The notes below the pieces were generated by a model. The model did no database searches. It was given only the letters and a program-made list of their open reading frames with translations, and had not been told where the DNA came from. Positions 24,481 to 31,971 of a stretch of DNA of 34,599 bases are shown in pieces. Positions within the stretch are counted from its first letter, which is position 1, and each line of letters begins with the position of its first letter. Both the position numbers and the translations under genes were made by a program. Source of the stretch: Clostridia bacterium (lineage in GTDB: Bacteria; Bacillota; Clostridia; Oscillospirales; Acutalibacteraceae); the NCBI GenBank assembly GCA_017625435.1, contig JAGAKX010000027.1, forward strand, positions 1 through 34,599, written 5' to 3'.

Positions 24481-24524
24481 TTGGAGGATTTATGTGAATT
24501 TTTTCTTGATTGCTTTGTGGTAGT
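24481..24524. repeat. Direct repeat, right copy (inside the flavin-reductase 3' end)
   Basis: 44 bp; partner of 23327-23369. It covers the last ten codons and the stop of the flavin-reductase frame plus ~9 bases beyond. The copies start 1,154 bp apart. Confidence 0.93.
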
Positions 24525-24987
24525 GTGCGTAGGTGCAGGAGGGGGCTTTTGAAAGAGTCGCACTTTCGGTTACGTCTGCAATAAAGAGCTGATGTGAGCC
24601 GAGGTTCATAGAACCTTTTACCTCACAGCTGAAGAATGCGTTGGTATTTTCGGTAATGTAATAAAGTCCGTTGTGACTTCTCGAGGTAGCTTCGAAGTCC
24701 TCAAACTTATTGACATCCCGACCGGAACGCATACCGAAATGCTGTACTGTTTCAAAGGGTAAATCCTCTGTCAGCACACTTAAATTGAACTTTCCTGTCT
24801 TTTCAATGATTTCTCTTGTGAGATTTCCGGCTTGACAGGAAATTGCAATTTTTGTGGGGTCGTTTGCAACCTGGAAGGCGGTGTTTATGATACAGCCGTT
24901 GTCCCTTCCCTCTTCGTCTTTCGCAGTCAGGATAAAAAGCCCGTAGCTCAGATTAAACAGAGCCGTGGGGTCCTGCTGCGGGTTCCT
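24490..24987 (-). CDS. Flavin reductase-like frame without a normal start codon
   Basis: 165 sense codons and TAA, in the same frame as the upstream rubrerythrin and separated from it only by that gene's TGA. The reading begins RNPQQDPTALFNLSYGLFI, then GCIINTAFQV, IAISCQAGNLT, GKFNLSVLTED, HFGMRSGRDVNKF and LGSHQLFIADVTE. This is the FMN-binding flavin reductase domain of high-molecular-weight rubredoxins and relatives, which would pass electrons to the rubredoxin of the neighbour. Homologues, as I recall them, start 'MDP.AL...SYGL'; here CAG stands where that Met is expected. The first ATG/GTG/TTG in frame is a GTG at 24777, too late to keep the fold. Possible explanations are TGA readthrough into a fusion, a rare start codon, a disabled gene or an assembly error. 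Confidence 0.7.
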   Translation of the reverse strand, partial: RNPQQDPTALFNLSYGLFILTAKDEEGRDNGCIINTAFQVANDPTKIAISCQAGNLTREIIEKTGKFNLSVLTEDLPFETVQHFGMRSGRDVNKFEDFEATSRSHNGLYYITENTNAFFSCEVKGSMNLGSHQLFIADVTESATLSKAPSCTYAHYHKAIKKKFT

Positions 24988-25581
24988 TCAGCCCTTGAAA
25001 TAACGGTTAAGAAGTCCTTCAAATGCCTTGCCGTGTCTTGCTTCGTCTCTTGCCATTTCGTGAACTGTGTCGTGGATAGCATCAAGATTCAGCTTCTTTG
25101 CGAGGGCTGCAAGCTCAAACTTTCCGTTTGTTGCGCCGTATTCGCAGTCAACACGCCATGCAAGATTTTCCTTGGTTGTAGCCTTCATATTGGGCTCTAA
25201 TGCTTCACCGAGAAGCTCAGCAAACTTTGCTGCGTGCTCTGCTTCTTCATAAGCTGCCTTTTCCCAGTAAAGACCGATTTCGGGATAGCCTTCACGGTGT
25301 GCAATTCTTGCCATACAAAGGTACATACCTACCTCTGAGCATTCGCCGTTGAAGTTAGCCATAAGCTGATCAAAAATATACTTCTTGTCTTCTGCGCTGA
25401 TATCGGGGTTATTTGCAACCGTCTTTTCATATATACCGTATTCGTGCTCTGCAGCAAGCTTTACATCGCCCTGCTGCTCTTTGAACTTTTCTGCAGGAAC
25501 CTTACATACGGGGCAATTTTCGGGAGGCGTATCTCCTTCGTGAACATAACCGCATACTGAGCAAACCCATTTCTTTGACAT
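24988..25581 (-). CDS. Reverse rubrerythrin (N-terminal rubredoxin, C-terminal diiron domain)
   Basis: 197 residues. Reduces hydrogen peroxide in anaerobes, taking electrons through its rubredoxin. The rubredoxin comes first ([12 protein letters not shown] and CPVCKVP, Cys4 iron site), then a ferritin-like four-helix domain with [35 protein letters not shown] and [20 protein letters not shown] supplying Glu/His diiron ligands. This domain order defines the clostridial 'reverse' type. AAAGGAG precedes ATG 25581. The promoter carries a PerR/Fur-like palindrome, fitting peroxide induction. The flavin-reductase frame directly downstream is a likely redox partner. Confidence 0.94.
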   Translation of the reverse strand: MSKKWVCSVCGYVHEGDTPPENCPVCKVPAEKFKEQQGDVKLAAEHEYGIYEKTVANNPDISAEDKKYIFDQLMANFNGECSEVGMYLCMARIAHREGYPEIGLYWEKAAYEEAEHAAKFAELLGEALEPNMKATTKENLAWRVDCEYGATNGKFELAALAKKLNLDAIHDTVHEMARDEARHGKAFEGLLNRYFKG

Positions 25582-25635
25582 AATAATAACTCCTTTTTAT
25601 ATAGTATTTTGTTATTTCCTCTTGGAACAATTCTA

Positions 25636-25664
25636 ATTATAATAGAATGATTCTAATTTGTCAA
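25636..25664 (-). promoter_or_regulatory. Consensus promoter of the rubrerythrin gene
   Basis: Minus-strand TTGACA (25659-25664), exactly 17 bases, TATAAT (25636-25641): a perfect sigma-A consensus, so strong unless repressed. Confidence 0.88.
25643..25655. promoter_or_regulatory. PerR/Fur-type operator in the rubrerythrin promoter
   Basis: TAGAAT-G-ATTCTA, a 6-1-6 palindrome like the PerR box core, placed wholly within the -35/-10 spacer. A further ATTCTA half-site lies at 25630-25635. Regulation by PerR is known for clostridial reverse rubrerythrins; the regulator here is inferred. Confidence 0.75.
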
Positions 25665-25772
25665 TAGTTTTTTTCTAAATTTCAAAAAATTTTTATTTTG
25701 ATGTTTAATTATCCTTCAATACGGAAAAAATACAGTTGAAAAGATAAACCGAATGAAGGAGCGAAATGAAAA

Positions 25773-26117
25773 ATGACAGTAAAACGGGGCGACATATATT
25801 ATGCGGATTTAAGTCCTGTTGTCGGAAGCGAGCAAGGCGGAATAAGACCTGTACTTATAGTCCAGAATGATGTGGGCAACAAATACTCCCCTACGGTGAT
25901 TGCGGCTGCAATTACAAGCCAGAAATACAAAACACAGCTGCCTACTCACATAAGTGTAAACGGAGGCGGCTGCGGCTTACAAAAGGACTCAATCGTACTT
26001 CTGGAGCAGGTAAGAACAATTGACAAAACACGGCTCAAGGAGCGTATGGGTACACTTGATAATATGGAAATGGACAGAATAAATAAGGCTTTAAGCGTAA
26101 GCTTCGGTTTGCTGTAA
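25773..26117 (+). CDS. mazF: MazF/PemK-type mRNA interferase toxin
   Basis: 114 residues, full family length. Sequence-specific endoribonuclease of the EndoA/NdoA group. The N-terminal signature VKRGDIYYADLSPVVGSEQG is followed by GIRPVLIVQND (conserved Arg), TVIAAAITSQ (Thr near the active site), QKDSIVLLEQVRTIDKTRL and a C-terminal NKALSVSFGL. GAAGGAG precedes the ATG. The usual antitoxin gene immediately upstream is missing: the neighbour to the left is the divergent rubrerythrin gene, and only a 7-codon mini-frame (25753-25776) overlaps the ribosome site. A terminator follows directly, so no downstream partner either. Confidence 0.95.
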   Translation: MTVKRGDIYYADLSPVVGSEQGGIRPVLIVQNDVGNKYSPTVIAAAITSQKYKTQLPTHISVNGGGCGLQKDSIVLLEQVRTIDKTRLKERMGTLDNMEMDRINKALSVSFGLL

Positions 26118-26142
26118 AAAACAGTTTCCGGTTTAAGTAAAA

Positions 26143-26172
26143 ATCCGACAGATTTCTCTGTCGGATAATTTT
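26143..26172. terminator. Bidirectional terminator after mazF
   Basis: 10-bp perfect stem ATCCGACAGA/TCTGTCGGAT (26143-26152, 26157-26166), TTTC loop, AATTTTTT to the right. It abuts the stop of the convergent dockerin gene. Confidence 0.9.
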
Positions 26173-27204
26173 TTAAAACTTAGGCTGTGCGGCATAGAGA
26201 ACCACTATACTGCGGTATATAAGGCTTGCTTCAAAATCAACATAACAGTAAGCCCCTGTCTTTTCATCGAACATATATCTTCTTTCCTGTACTCTTGCAA
26301 GACCTGAGGGATCATTGGGATCAATAAGGCTTCCCTCTGTGCAAAGGAATGTACCGTCATTGTAGACCTTGATAATCTGCGCGGTATGGTCAACGGTGGG
26401 ATAACCGTTTTCATAAGTCTTTGTCTTGTTGCTTATGAAAAGCACATCTCCTATACGGGGAGTATAATTCTGAATATCCGCATCTGAATGCTCGTAAACC
26501 TTCTGTTCAATCATATCATCATAAAAATCATAGAGGAAATAAACGTCCGCAGCCTCGGGAGTTTTGATATAATAGTCAGAAAGAAGCGAGGGAACATAAA
26601 GAGGAAGCGAATCCACAACAAACTTATCAGACCAATCGAAGCCGAGAACATTTGTAAGGAGCTTCGCAAGAGAATCTCTTGAGAAGGTTCTGGGGGCAAG
26701 AAGGTCAACCTGAGCCTTTGTGTAACCCGTCTGTTCAAGTGCAGGACGGAAAACGTTGCTTATTGTGTGAAGACAGCACCATTTCTGCACATTTTTAAGA
26801 AGGAAGCTCAAAGGATTTGAGTTATCATAAATTGCCGGATAAGAGCCAAGCAAAGGATGTGCCGTAGCATAAAGGTTCTGATAAAAAAGCTTTTCTTTTT
26901 CCGAAGGAACGTGTACGGGTTTTTCGGGAACCTCCGGCTCTTCTTCAACAGAAAGGCCTACCGACAAACGGAGAATAATTCTTGCATCGGAAGCATCAAC
27001 CGTGCCGTTTTCGTCATAATCGGCAAGTAATTTAAGCTCATCTGTAACCGCATCAAGCCCTACTGCCATACGAAGGGTAATTCGGGCATCGGAAGCCGTT
27101 ATACCGCCGTCACCGTCCACATCACCTTTCTCAGCAGCAAAAACAGGAACAATAACTGCAAAAAGCATAGTTACTGCAAGAAGTAATGATAACATCTTTT
27201 TCAT
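26173..27204 (-). CDS. Secreted dockerin-like protein with a CHAP-like hydrolase domain
   Basis: ATG 27204 is preferred over 27219 because GGTGA lies 7 bases before it (343 residues). Signal peptide MKKMLSLLLAVTMLFAVIV..., cleaved near VFA. Two dockerin-like units follow at once: GDVDGDGGITASDARITLRM and LADYDENGTVDASDARIILR. After a Glu/Pro linker comes a ~260-residue domain: KWCCLHTISNVFR with a Cys nucleophile candidate, then IGDVLFISNKTK and VDHTAQIIKVYNDGTFLCTEG. Cys, then His in a GD.l....H...i....G pattern, is like CHAP/NlpC-P60 cysteine peptidases or amidases acting on cell wall. The assignment to CHAP is by pattern only. Confidence 0.78.
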   Translation of the reverse strand: MKKMLSLLLAVTMLFAVIVPVFAAEKGDVDGDGGITASDARITLRMAVGLDAVTDELKLLADYDENGTVDASDARIILRLSVGLSVEEEPEVPEKPVHVPSEKEKLFYQNLYATAHPLLGSYPAIYDNSNPLSFLLKNVQKWCCLHTISNVFRPALEQTGYTKAQVDLLAPRTFSRDSLAKLLTNVLGFDWSDKFVVDSLPLYVPSLLSDYYIKTPEAADVYFLYDFYDDMIEQKVYEHSDADIQNYTPRIGDVLFISNKTKTYENGYPTVDHTAQIIKVYNDGTFLCTEGSLIDPNDPSGLARVQERRYMFDEKTGAYCYVDFEASLIYRSIVVLYAAQPKF

Positions 27205-27243
27205 TTTTCTCTTCACCATCTCAATATATAATAATGATATAAT

Positions 27244-27272
27244 ATTTTAGCACATTCTTTTTATTTATGCAA
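27244..27272 (-). promoter_or_regulatory. Promoter of the dockerin-CHAP-like gene
   Basis: Minus-strand TTGCAT (27267-27272), 17 bases, TAAAAT (27244-27249) with extended TGC before the -10. About 40 bases upstream of the start codon. Confidence 0.75.
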
Positions 27273-27368
27273 CAATTAAAGTCTTAATATCCGCAAACAA
27301 TTTTACGGTATATTATGGCAAAATTATTAATAAAACTCTCCCTCACGGTGTTACGGGTATTATCAAAC

Positions 27369-27412
27369 AAAACTGTGCGGAGCGTACTTACGAACACTCC
27401 GCACAGTTTTTT
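27369..27412. terminator. Terminator of the HAD phosphatase gene, bidirectional
   Basis: 14-bp perfect stem AAAACTGTGCGGAG/CTCCGCACAGTTTT (27369-27382, 27397-27410), 14-nt loop, T6 on the plus strand and TTTT-G-TTT on the minus strand. Confidence 0.88.
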
Positions 27413-28190
27413 ATTCGTTTGTAAGTATTTCTCCTACATTGTTAAATATGTATTTGGGTCTGTAGGGGAATTTGTCGATATCCTGAAGGGATGTTACACC
27501 GCTTAATACAAGAACGGTATCAACGTTTGATTCGATACCTGCTATTATGTCGGTATCCATTCTGTCGCCGACAAATGCGATATCACCGCTGTGACAGCCC
27601 AGCTTCTGAAGACCGTGGCGAAGCATAAGAGGATTGGGCTTTCCTATGAAATATGTTTTTTTGCCCGTGCAGATTTCTATGGGAGCTACAAGAGAGCCCG
27701 TTGCAGGCATAATTCCTCTTTCCGTAGGACCCGTTATGTCGGGATTTGTACCGATAAGCTTTGCGCCCTTTCTTACGAGGTCAATTGCCTTTTCGATTTT
27801 TTCAAAGTTGTAGCTTCGGGTTTCACCCACAACAACATAATCGGGGTTAACATCATTCATATATATCTTCTGGTCATAGAGAGCCTTGGAAAGTGCGCCC
27901 TCACCTATTACGTAAGCAGTACAGCCGGGCTTCTGAGCAGAAAGGAATGCCGCTGTTGCCATAGCACTTGTATAGAAATGATCGGGTGAAACGTCAAGGC
28001 CCATACGTCCCAGCTTCATACTGAGCTCGTGGGGAGTTTTTTCGGGACTGTTTGTGAGAAAAACGAACTTTTTGTCGTTTTCAATAAGCCAGGTAACAAA
28101 TTCCTTTACACCGTCGAGAATTTTGTTGCCGTGATAAATAACACCGTCCATATCGCATATAAAGCCGTGTTTTTCCATAATCTCTTTCAT
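27411..28190 (-). CDS. HAD-superfamily phosphatase, NagD type (class IIA)
   Basis: 259 residues. Cytoplasmic phosphatase of sugar or nucleoside phosphates. HAD motif I is FICDMDGVIYHG (nucleophile Asp and DxD acid), motif II FLTNSPEKT, with the large C2-type cap between, then the conserved GKPNPLMLRHGL (motif III Lys) and FVGDRMDTDIIAG (motif IV). GGAGGAG precedes ATG 28190. It follows the pheST unit on the same strand, separated by a hairpin. The substrate cannot be told from sequence. Confidence 0.94.
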   Translation of the reverse strand: MKEIMEKHGFICDMDGVIYHGNKILDGVKEFVTWLIENDKKFVFLTNSPEKTPHELSMKLGRMGLDVSPDHFYTSAMATAAFLSAQKPGCTAYVIGEGALSKALYDQKIYMNDVNPDYVVVGETRSYNFEKIEKAIDLVRKGAKLIGTNPDITGPTERGIMPATGSLVAPIEICTGKKTYFIGKPNPLMLRHGLQKLGCHSGDIAFVGDRMDTDIIAGIESNVDTVLVLSGVTSLQDIDKFPYRPKYIFNNVGEILTNE

Positions 28191-28250
28191 AATATCTCCT
28201 CCGTTTCTGAATAAATATTAAAATAATATAAGCAAAAAGTCAAGCAAAAC

Positions 28251-28275
28251 AACCTCTGCAAAAAATACAGAGGTT
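28251..28275 (-). terminator. Weak terminator after pheT
   Basis: 8-bp perfect stem AACCTCTG/CAGAGGTT, 9-nt A-rich loop, then GTTTTG on the minus strand. Short T run, so confidence is moderate. Confidence 0.55.
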
Positions 28276-28336
28276 GATAATTAATGTTTTTTAGGCGAAG
28301 CCTCTCCGACTTCCGATCTCAGAGCTCCGAAATTAC

Positions 28337-30778
28337 TTATGAGCGGATTTCGGCACCGAGTGTCTTTGTAAGCTTCTTGAGAGCAGACTTTGCAGCTGCT
28401 TCAATCTCTTCACCTGTAAGAGTCTTGTCACTTGAACCGATTACAAGACGGATGGTAACGGATTTTTTGCCCTGAGGAATCTGCTTGCCCTTGTATTCGT
28501 CAACAAAACGGACATCACGGATAAGGCTGTCGTCACTCTTCTTAGCCATTACAGCACCGTAGATTTCTTCCCACTTTGTCATTGAATCAACAAGGAAGGA
28601 AAGGTCATATTCATTCATGGGGAATTCGGGAATATGAACAAAGCGGTTTGTTCTTGACTTGAAGGGAACAAGCTCCTCTGTATCAATTTCAACAAGAACG
28701 GCGGAAACAACCTTTATACCGCAGTCTGTCTTTGCCTTATGGGAAAGAAGACCGAGGTCACCGATTTTCTTTTCGCCGAGGTAAATGTTGAGCCATACGG
28801 TTTCGTCTGCCCAGTAGGGCTTTTCAACCTTCTTAAAGGTGAATTCTTCCATATGAGTGTAACGGGGCATCATACCTATAACACCCTTTGCAGTTCTGAA
28901 AAGCTCTGTAACATTGTCGGGAGAGCCTGCAAATGCACAGCCCAAATGTCTTCTTTCGTAAGGAAGAGCTTCCTTTTCATCGTAGATACAGTTGAATTCA
29001 GAGCTTCTGAAGATTTTTGCCTCTTCAAAAATTGCAAATTCTGAGAAGTTACGCTCATTCTTCACAATAGCCTTACAGATGTTGGGAAGAAGTGTTGAAC
29101 GTACATATTTTTCTGAGGGTGAGGGAGGAGTGGAAAGACAGAATACGTTGTCTGTATCGGGAAGAAGTGCGTTTACAAAAGTATCTGTCATCCAGGGATA
29201 TGTGAAGATTTCCTGCATATTGCAGCGGAATGCAAGGTATTCCTTGATTTTTCTTACAAGATCAACATCAAGCTGATTTATAGCACCGTCGAAGGTGGTT
29301 GTAATTGATGTGGGCTGGAAGTTTTCGTAGCCGTACATACGGGCAACCTCTTCCATAATGTCTGCCTTAATGGAAACATCGCCTGTTGAACGCCAGGTGG
29401 GAACAACAATATGCATACCTGTTTCCGTGAAGGTTACCTCGTAACCCATACTGCCGAGCTTCTTCGAAACAACATCCTGAGGAATTCTCATACCGAGTCT
29501 CTTGTCGAGCCACTCAAATTCAACATCAATTTCCTTTTTTACAAGCTTATTGGGATAGCAGTCAGAGTATGCTGTTACCTTCATTTCGGGGTAAAGCTCC
29601 CTGAAGAGCTCCATTGAAAGAGAAACTGCCTGGTCGCATCTTTCGGGGTCAATAGCCTTTTCGTATCTTGCAGATGCTTCCGTTCTGTTATCGTAACGAA
29701 GAGCTGTTCTTCTTACACCGTGGGAATTGAAGTTTGCAACCTCAAGAATAACACTTTCGGTATCGGGAAGCACGGAATCCTTTGCTCCGCCCATAACACC
29801 GGCAAGAGCAACTGCGCCTTCCTTGTCTGCAATTACAAGGTCGTCGTTGCAAAGCTCTATATCCTTATCATTGAGAAGCTGAAGCTTTTCGGCATCCTTT
29901 GCACGTCTTACTTCAATATGGTCAATTATGTGGGTTGAATCGAAAACGTGAGTAGGCTGACCGACTGCAAGCATTACATAGTTTGTAATGTCAACAAGTG
30001 CATTGATGGGACGAAGTCCTACTCTCCATAAACGGCTCTGCATATAGAATGGAGAAGCCTTAACGGAGAGATTCTCAATTTTTGCACCGATGTAACGGGG
30101 ACATCTTTCCTCATCAAGAATTCTTACATCGTAAGCCGTATCCGTTTCGGGAACGTACTTTTCAATAGGCTTTAAGGGAAGGTCGTAAAGAGCGGCAAGC
30201 TCTCTTGCGATACCGTAGTGACCCCAGAGGTCGGGACGGTTTGTCATAGACTTGTTGTCTATTTCAAGAATCATATCATCAAGACCGAGAGCATCTGCAA
30301 GATTGGTGCCGGGCTTTACATCGAGATATGAAATATCCATAATTGCGTGGTCATCATCTGTGGGGAAAAGGTCAGCGAGTCCTACCTCAACAGCGGCACA
30401 TATCATACCGAAGGAGGCTACTCCTCTGAGCTTTGTGTTCTTGATTTCAACAGGCTCCCCTTCTCCGTGCCAACGTACCATTGCACCGGGACATGCTACA
30501 ACAACCTTCATTCCTGCTTCAAGGTTAGAGCCGCCGCATACGATTTCCTTTATCTCCTCAGCGCCGATATCAACCTTGCATACACGAAGCTTGTCTGCAT
30601 TGGGATGGGGAAGAACTTCTTCAATAACACCTGTAACAATGCCGTCAAACTGCTTTTTAAGGTCGTGAACACCTTCAACCTCAACGGTTGACATTGTAAG
30701 GTCAAATGCAAGCTGTGACATTGTAAGGTCACCGGGAAGCTCTACATAGTCTTTTATCCAGTTAAGTGATAACTTCAT
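28337..30778 (-). CDS. pheT: Phenylalanyl-tRNA synthetase beta subunit
   Basis: 813 residues, standard length. With PheS it forms an alpha2beta2 enzyme that charges tRNA-Phe. Domains in order: MKLSLNWIKDYVELP start; an OB-fold tRNA-binding domain (GVIEEVLPHPNADKLRVCKV, IVCGGSNLEAGMKVVVA, about residues 45-155); the B3/B4 editing region (PRYIGAKIENL, LVDITNYVMLAVGQPTHVFD); the B5 domain (about 400-475); the catalytic-like core; and the C-terminal ferredoxin-fold anticodon-binding domain (FPMNEYDLSFLVD..., last ~90 residues). AGGAGGAGAAGG precedes the ATG. It begins 14 bases after pheS. Confidence 0.98.
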   Translation of the reverse strand: MKLSLNWIKDYVELPGDLTMSQLAFDLTMSTVEVEGVHDLKKQFDGIVTGVIEEVLPHPNADKLRVCKVDIGAEEIKEIVCGGSNLEAGMKVVVACPGAMVRWHGEGEPVEIKNTKLRGVASFGMICAAVEVGLADLFPTDDDHAIMDISYLDVKPGTNLADALGLDDMILEIDNKSMTNRPDLWGHYGIARELAALYDLPLKPIEKYVPETDTAYDVRILDEERCPRYIGAKIENLSVKASPFYMQSRLWRVGLRPINALVDITNYVMLAVGQPTHVFDSTHIIDHIEVRRAKDAEKLQLLNDKDIELCNDDLVIADKEGAVALAGVMGGAKDSVLPDTESVILEVANFNSHGVRRTALRYDNRTEASARYEKAIDPERCDQAVSLSMELFRELYPEMKVTAYSDCYPNKLVKKEIDVEFEWLDKRLGMRIPQDVVSKKLGSMGYEVTFTETGMHIVVPTWRSTGDVSIKADIMEEVARMYGYENFQPTSITTTFDGAINQLDVDLVRKIKEYLAFRCNMQEIFTYPWMTDTFVNALLPDTDNVFCLSTPPSPSEKYVRSTLLPNICKAIVKNERNFSEFAIFEEAKIFRSSEFNCIYDEKEALPYERRHLGCAFAGSPDNVTELFRTAKGVIGMMPRYTHMEEFTFKKVEKPYWADETVWLNIYLGEKKIGDLGLLSHKAKTDCGIKVVSAVLVEIDTEELVPFKSRTNRFVHIPEFPMNEYDLSFLVDSMTKWEEIYGAVMAKKSDDSLIRDVRFVDEYKGKQIPQGKKSVTIRLVIGSSDKTLTGEEIEAAAKSALKKLTKTLGAEIRS

Positions 30779-30792
30779 AATCCTTCTCCTCC

Positions 30793-31830
30793 TTATTTGA
30801 ACTGTGTGAGGAATCTTAAATCGGTGCTGTGGAACATACGAACATCATCAACACCGTAACGCATCATAACAAGTCTGTCGAGACCGATATTTACATAGAA
30901 GCCTGTGTATTCATCGGGGTCAACACCTGCTGCACGAAGCACATTGGGATGGGGTGTGCCGCCGGGCATAATTTCAATCCAGCCTACGTGCTTGCAAACG
31001 CTGCAGCCCTTTCCTCCGCATACAAGACATCCCATATCAATTTCAAAGCCGGGCTCAACAAAGGGGAAGAAGCCTGCTCTCATTCTTACGGGAACGTCCT
31101 GTCCGAATACCTTGGAAAGAATGCTCTTTATCATAACCTTACCTGCCGTATAGGTAAAGTCCTTATCAACGATAAGAGCCTCATACTGGAAGAATGCACG
31201 CTCGTGACGTGCGTCTGTTGTTTCGTTTCTGTAAACACGTCCGGGATAAACGAAGCGGTAGGGAGGCTTGTGTGTCTGCATATAACGAACCGAGTCACCT
31301 GTAAGATGGGGACGAAGACAGAGCTTTTCGTTAGCCTCGCCCGAATCGTGTCCCTGGAGCCAATATGTATCCATACTCTCACGTGCGGGATGATTGGGAG
31401 GGAAATTAAGATTATCAAAAGCAAAATATTCGCTTGTGATTTCAGGCCCCGAGAAAACCTCAAAGCCCATTGAGCGGAAAGCATCATTAAGGTCATAGCA
31501 CATCTGTGTTATGGGATGAAGACCGCCTATCTGAGGATTGATACCGGGTACGGTACAGTCAAAATCGGGAGAAATGGCAAAAGCCTTGTTCTTGATTTCC
31601 TCGCGTCTTGCATCAATAAGCTCACCGAGGGCATTTTTCACCTGGTTTACGCTCTTTCCCATTTCGGGACGCAGACTGACATCAAGCTTGGGAATTTCTT
31701 TCATAAGAACAGTTACGAGGCCTTCCTTGCCCAGGTACTTGCCCTTGACAACCTGAAGCTCGTTTTCGGAGGCAGCAGCATTGATTTCTGCGGTGCCTTC
31801 AAGAAGTAAAGCATCTAATTTTTCTTTCAT
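30793..31830 (-). CDS. pheS: Phenylalanyl-tRNA synthetase alpha subunit
   Basis: 345 residues. The N-terminal ~85 residues form the tRNA-binding coiled coil (LLLEGTAEINAAASENELQV, KNALGELIDARREEIKNKA). The class II catalytic core follows: HPARESMDTYWLQ, motif 2 PGRVYRNETTDARHERAFFQ and motif 3 GLDRLVMMRYGVDDVR. A Cys cluster CLVCGGKGCSVCKHVGW before motif 3 is the form seen in many Clostridia. GAGG precedes ATG 31830. First gene of the pheST unit; no T-box leader is visible, so a plain promoter is assumed. Confidence 0.98.
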   Translation of the reverse strand: MKEKLDALLLEGTAEINAAASENELQVVKGKYLGKEGLVTVLMKEIPKLDVSLRPEMGKSVNQVKNALGELIDARREEIKNKAFAISPDFDCTVPGINPQIGGLHPITQMCYDLNDAFRSMGFEVFSGPEITSEYFAFDNLNFPPNHPARESMDTYWLQGHDSGEANEKLCLRPHLTGDSVRYMQTHKPPYRFVYPGRVYRNETTDARHERAFFQYEALIVDKDFTYTAGKVMIKSILSKVFGQDVPVRMRAGFFPFVEPGFEIDMGCLVCGGKGCSVCKHVGWIEIMPGGTPHPNVLRAAGVDPDEYTGFYVNIGLDRLVMMRYGVDDVRMFHSTDLRFLTQFK

Positions 31831-31878
31831 TTTTTTATTCCTCGTTCCTTATTTAGGATTGAATGCATTAATAAACGA

Positions 31879-31907
31879 ATTATATCATATATTATTTTTT
31901 ATTGCAA
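31879..31907 (-). promoter_or_regulatory. Promoter of pheST
   Basis: Minus-strand TTGCAA (31902-31907), 17 bases, TATAAT (31879-31884) with extended TGA before the -10; leader about 40 nt. Confidence 0.8.
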
Positions 31908-31936
31908 CAATAAGTTTATATATTTTAAGCAAAAAA

Positions 31937-31965
31937 GAGGCATACGCCGTACTGACGTATGCTCT
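31937..31965 (-). terminator. Terminator of the nucleotidyltransferase gene
   Basis: Stem GCATACG/CGTATGC with extra G-U pairs (31937-31946, 31956-31965), then TTTTTT on the minus strand (31931-31936). It lies between the nucleotidyltransferase stop and the pheS promoter. Confidence 0.82.
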
Positions 31966-31971
31966 CTCATA

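Noticed and set aside
25753..25776. Seven-codon frame overlapping the mazF start as an antitoxin
   Set aside because: It is made of the ribosome site itself and is far too short for a MazE-type protein; at most a translational coupling leader.
27315..27506. 63-codon plus-strand frame
   Set aside because: Runs across a terminator into the opposite strand of the HAD gene; no conservation pattern.
28310..28319. Match to the last ten bases of a common sequencing adapter
   Set aside because: Only CTTCCGATCT matches and flanking bases do not, so a chance match is more likely than contamination, though reads could be checked.
31831..31971. T-box leader for pheST
   Set aside because: The gap is too short, and no T-box sequence, specifier loop or anti-terminator is visible; a plain promoter explains it.
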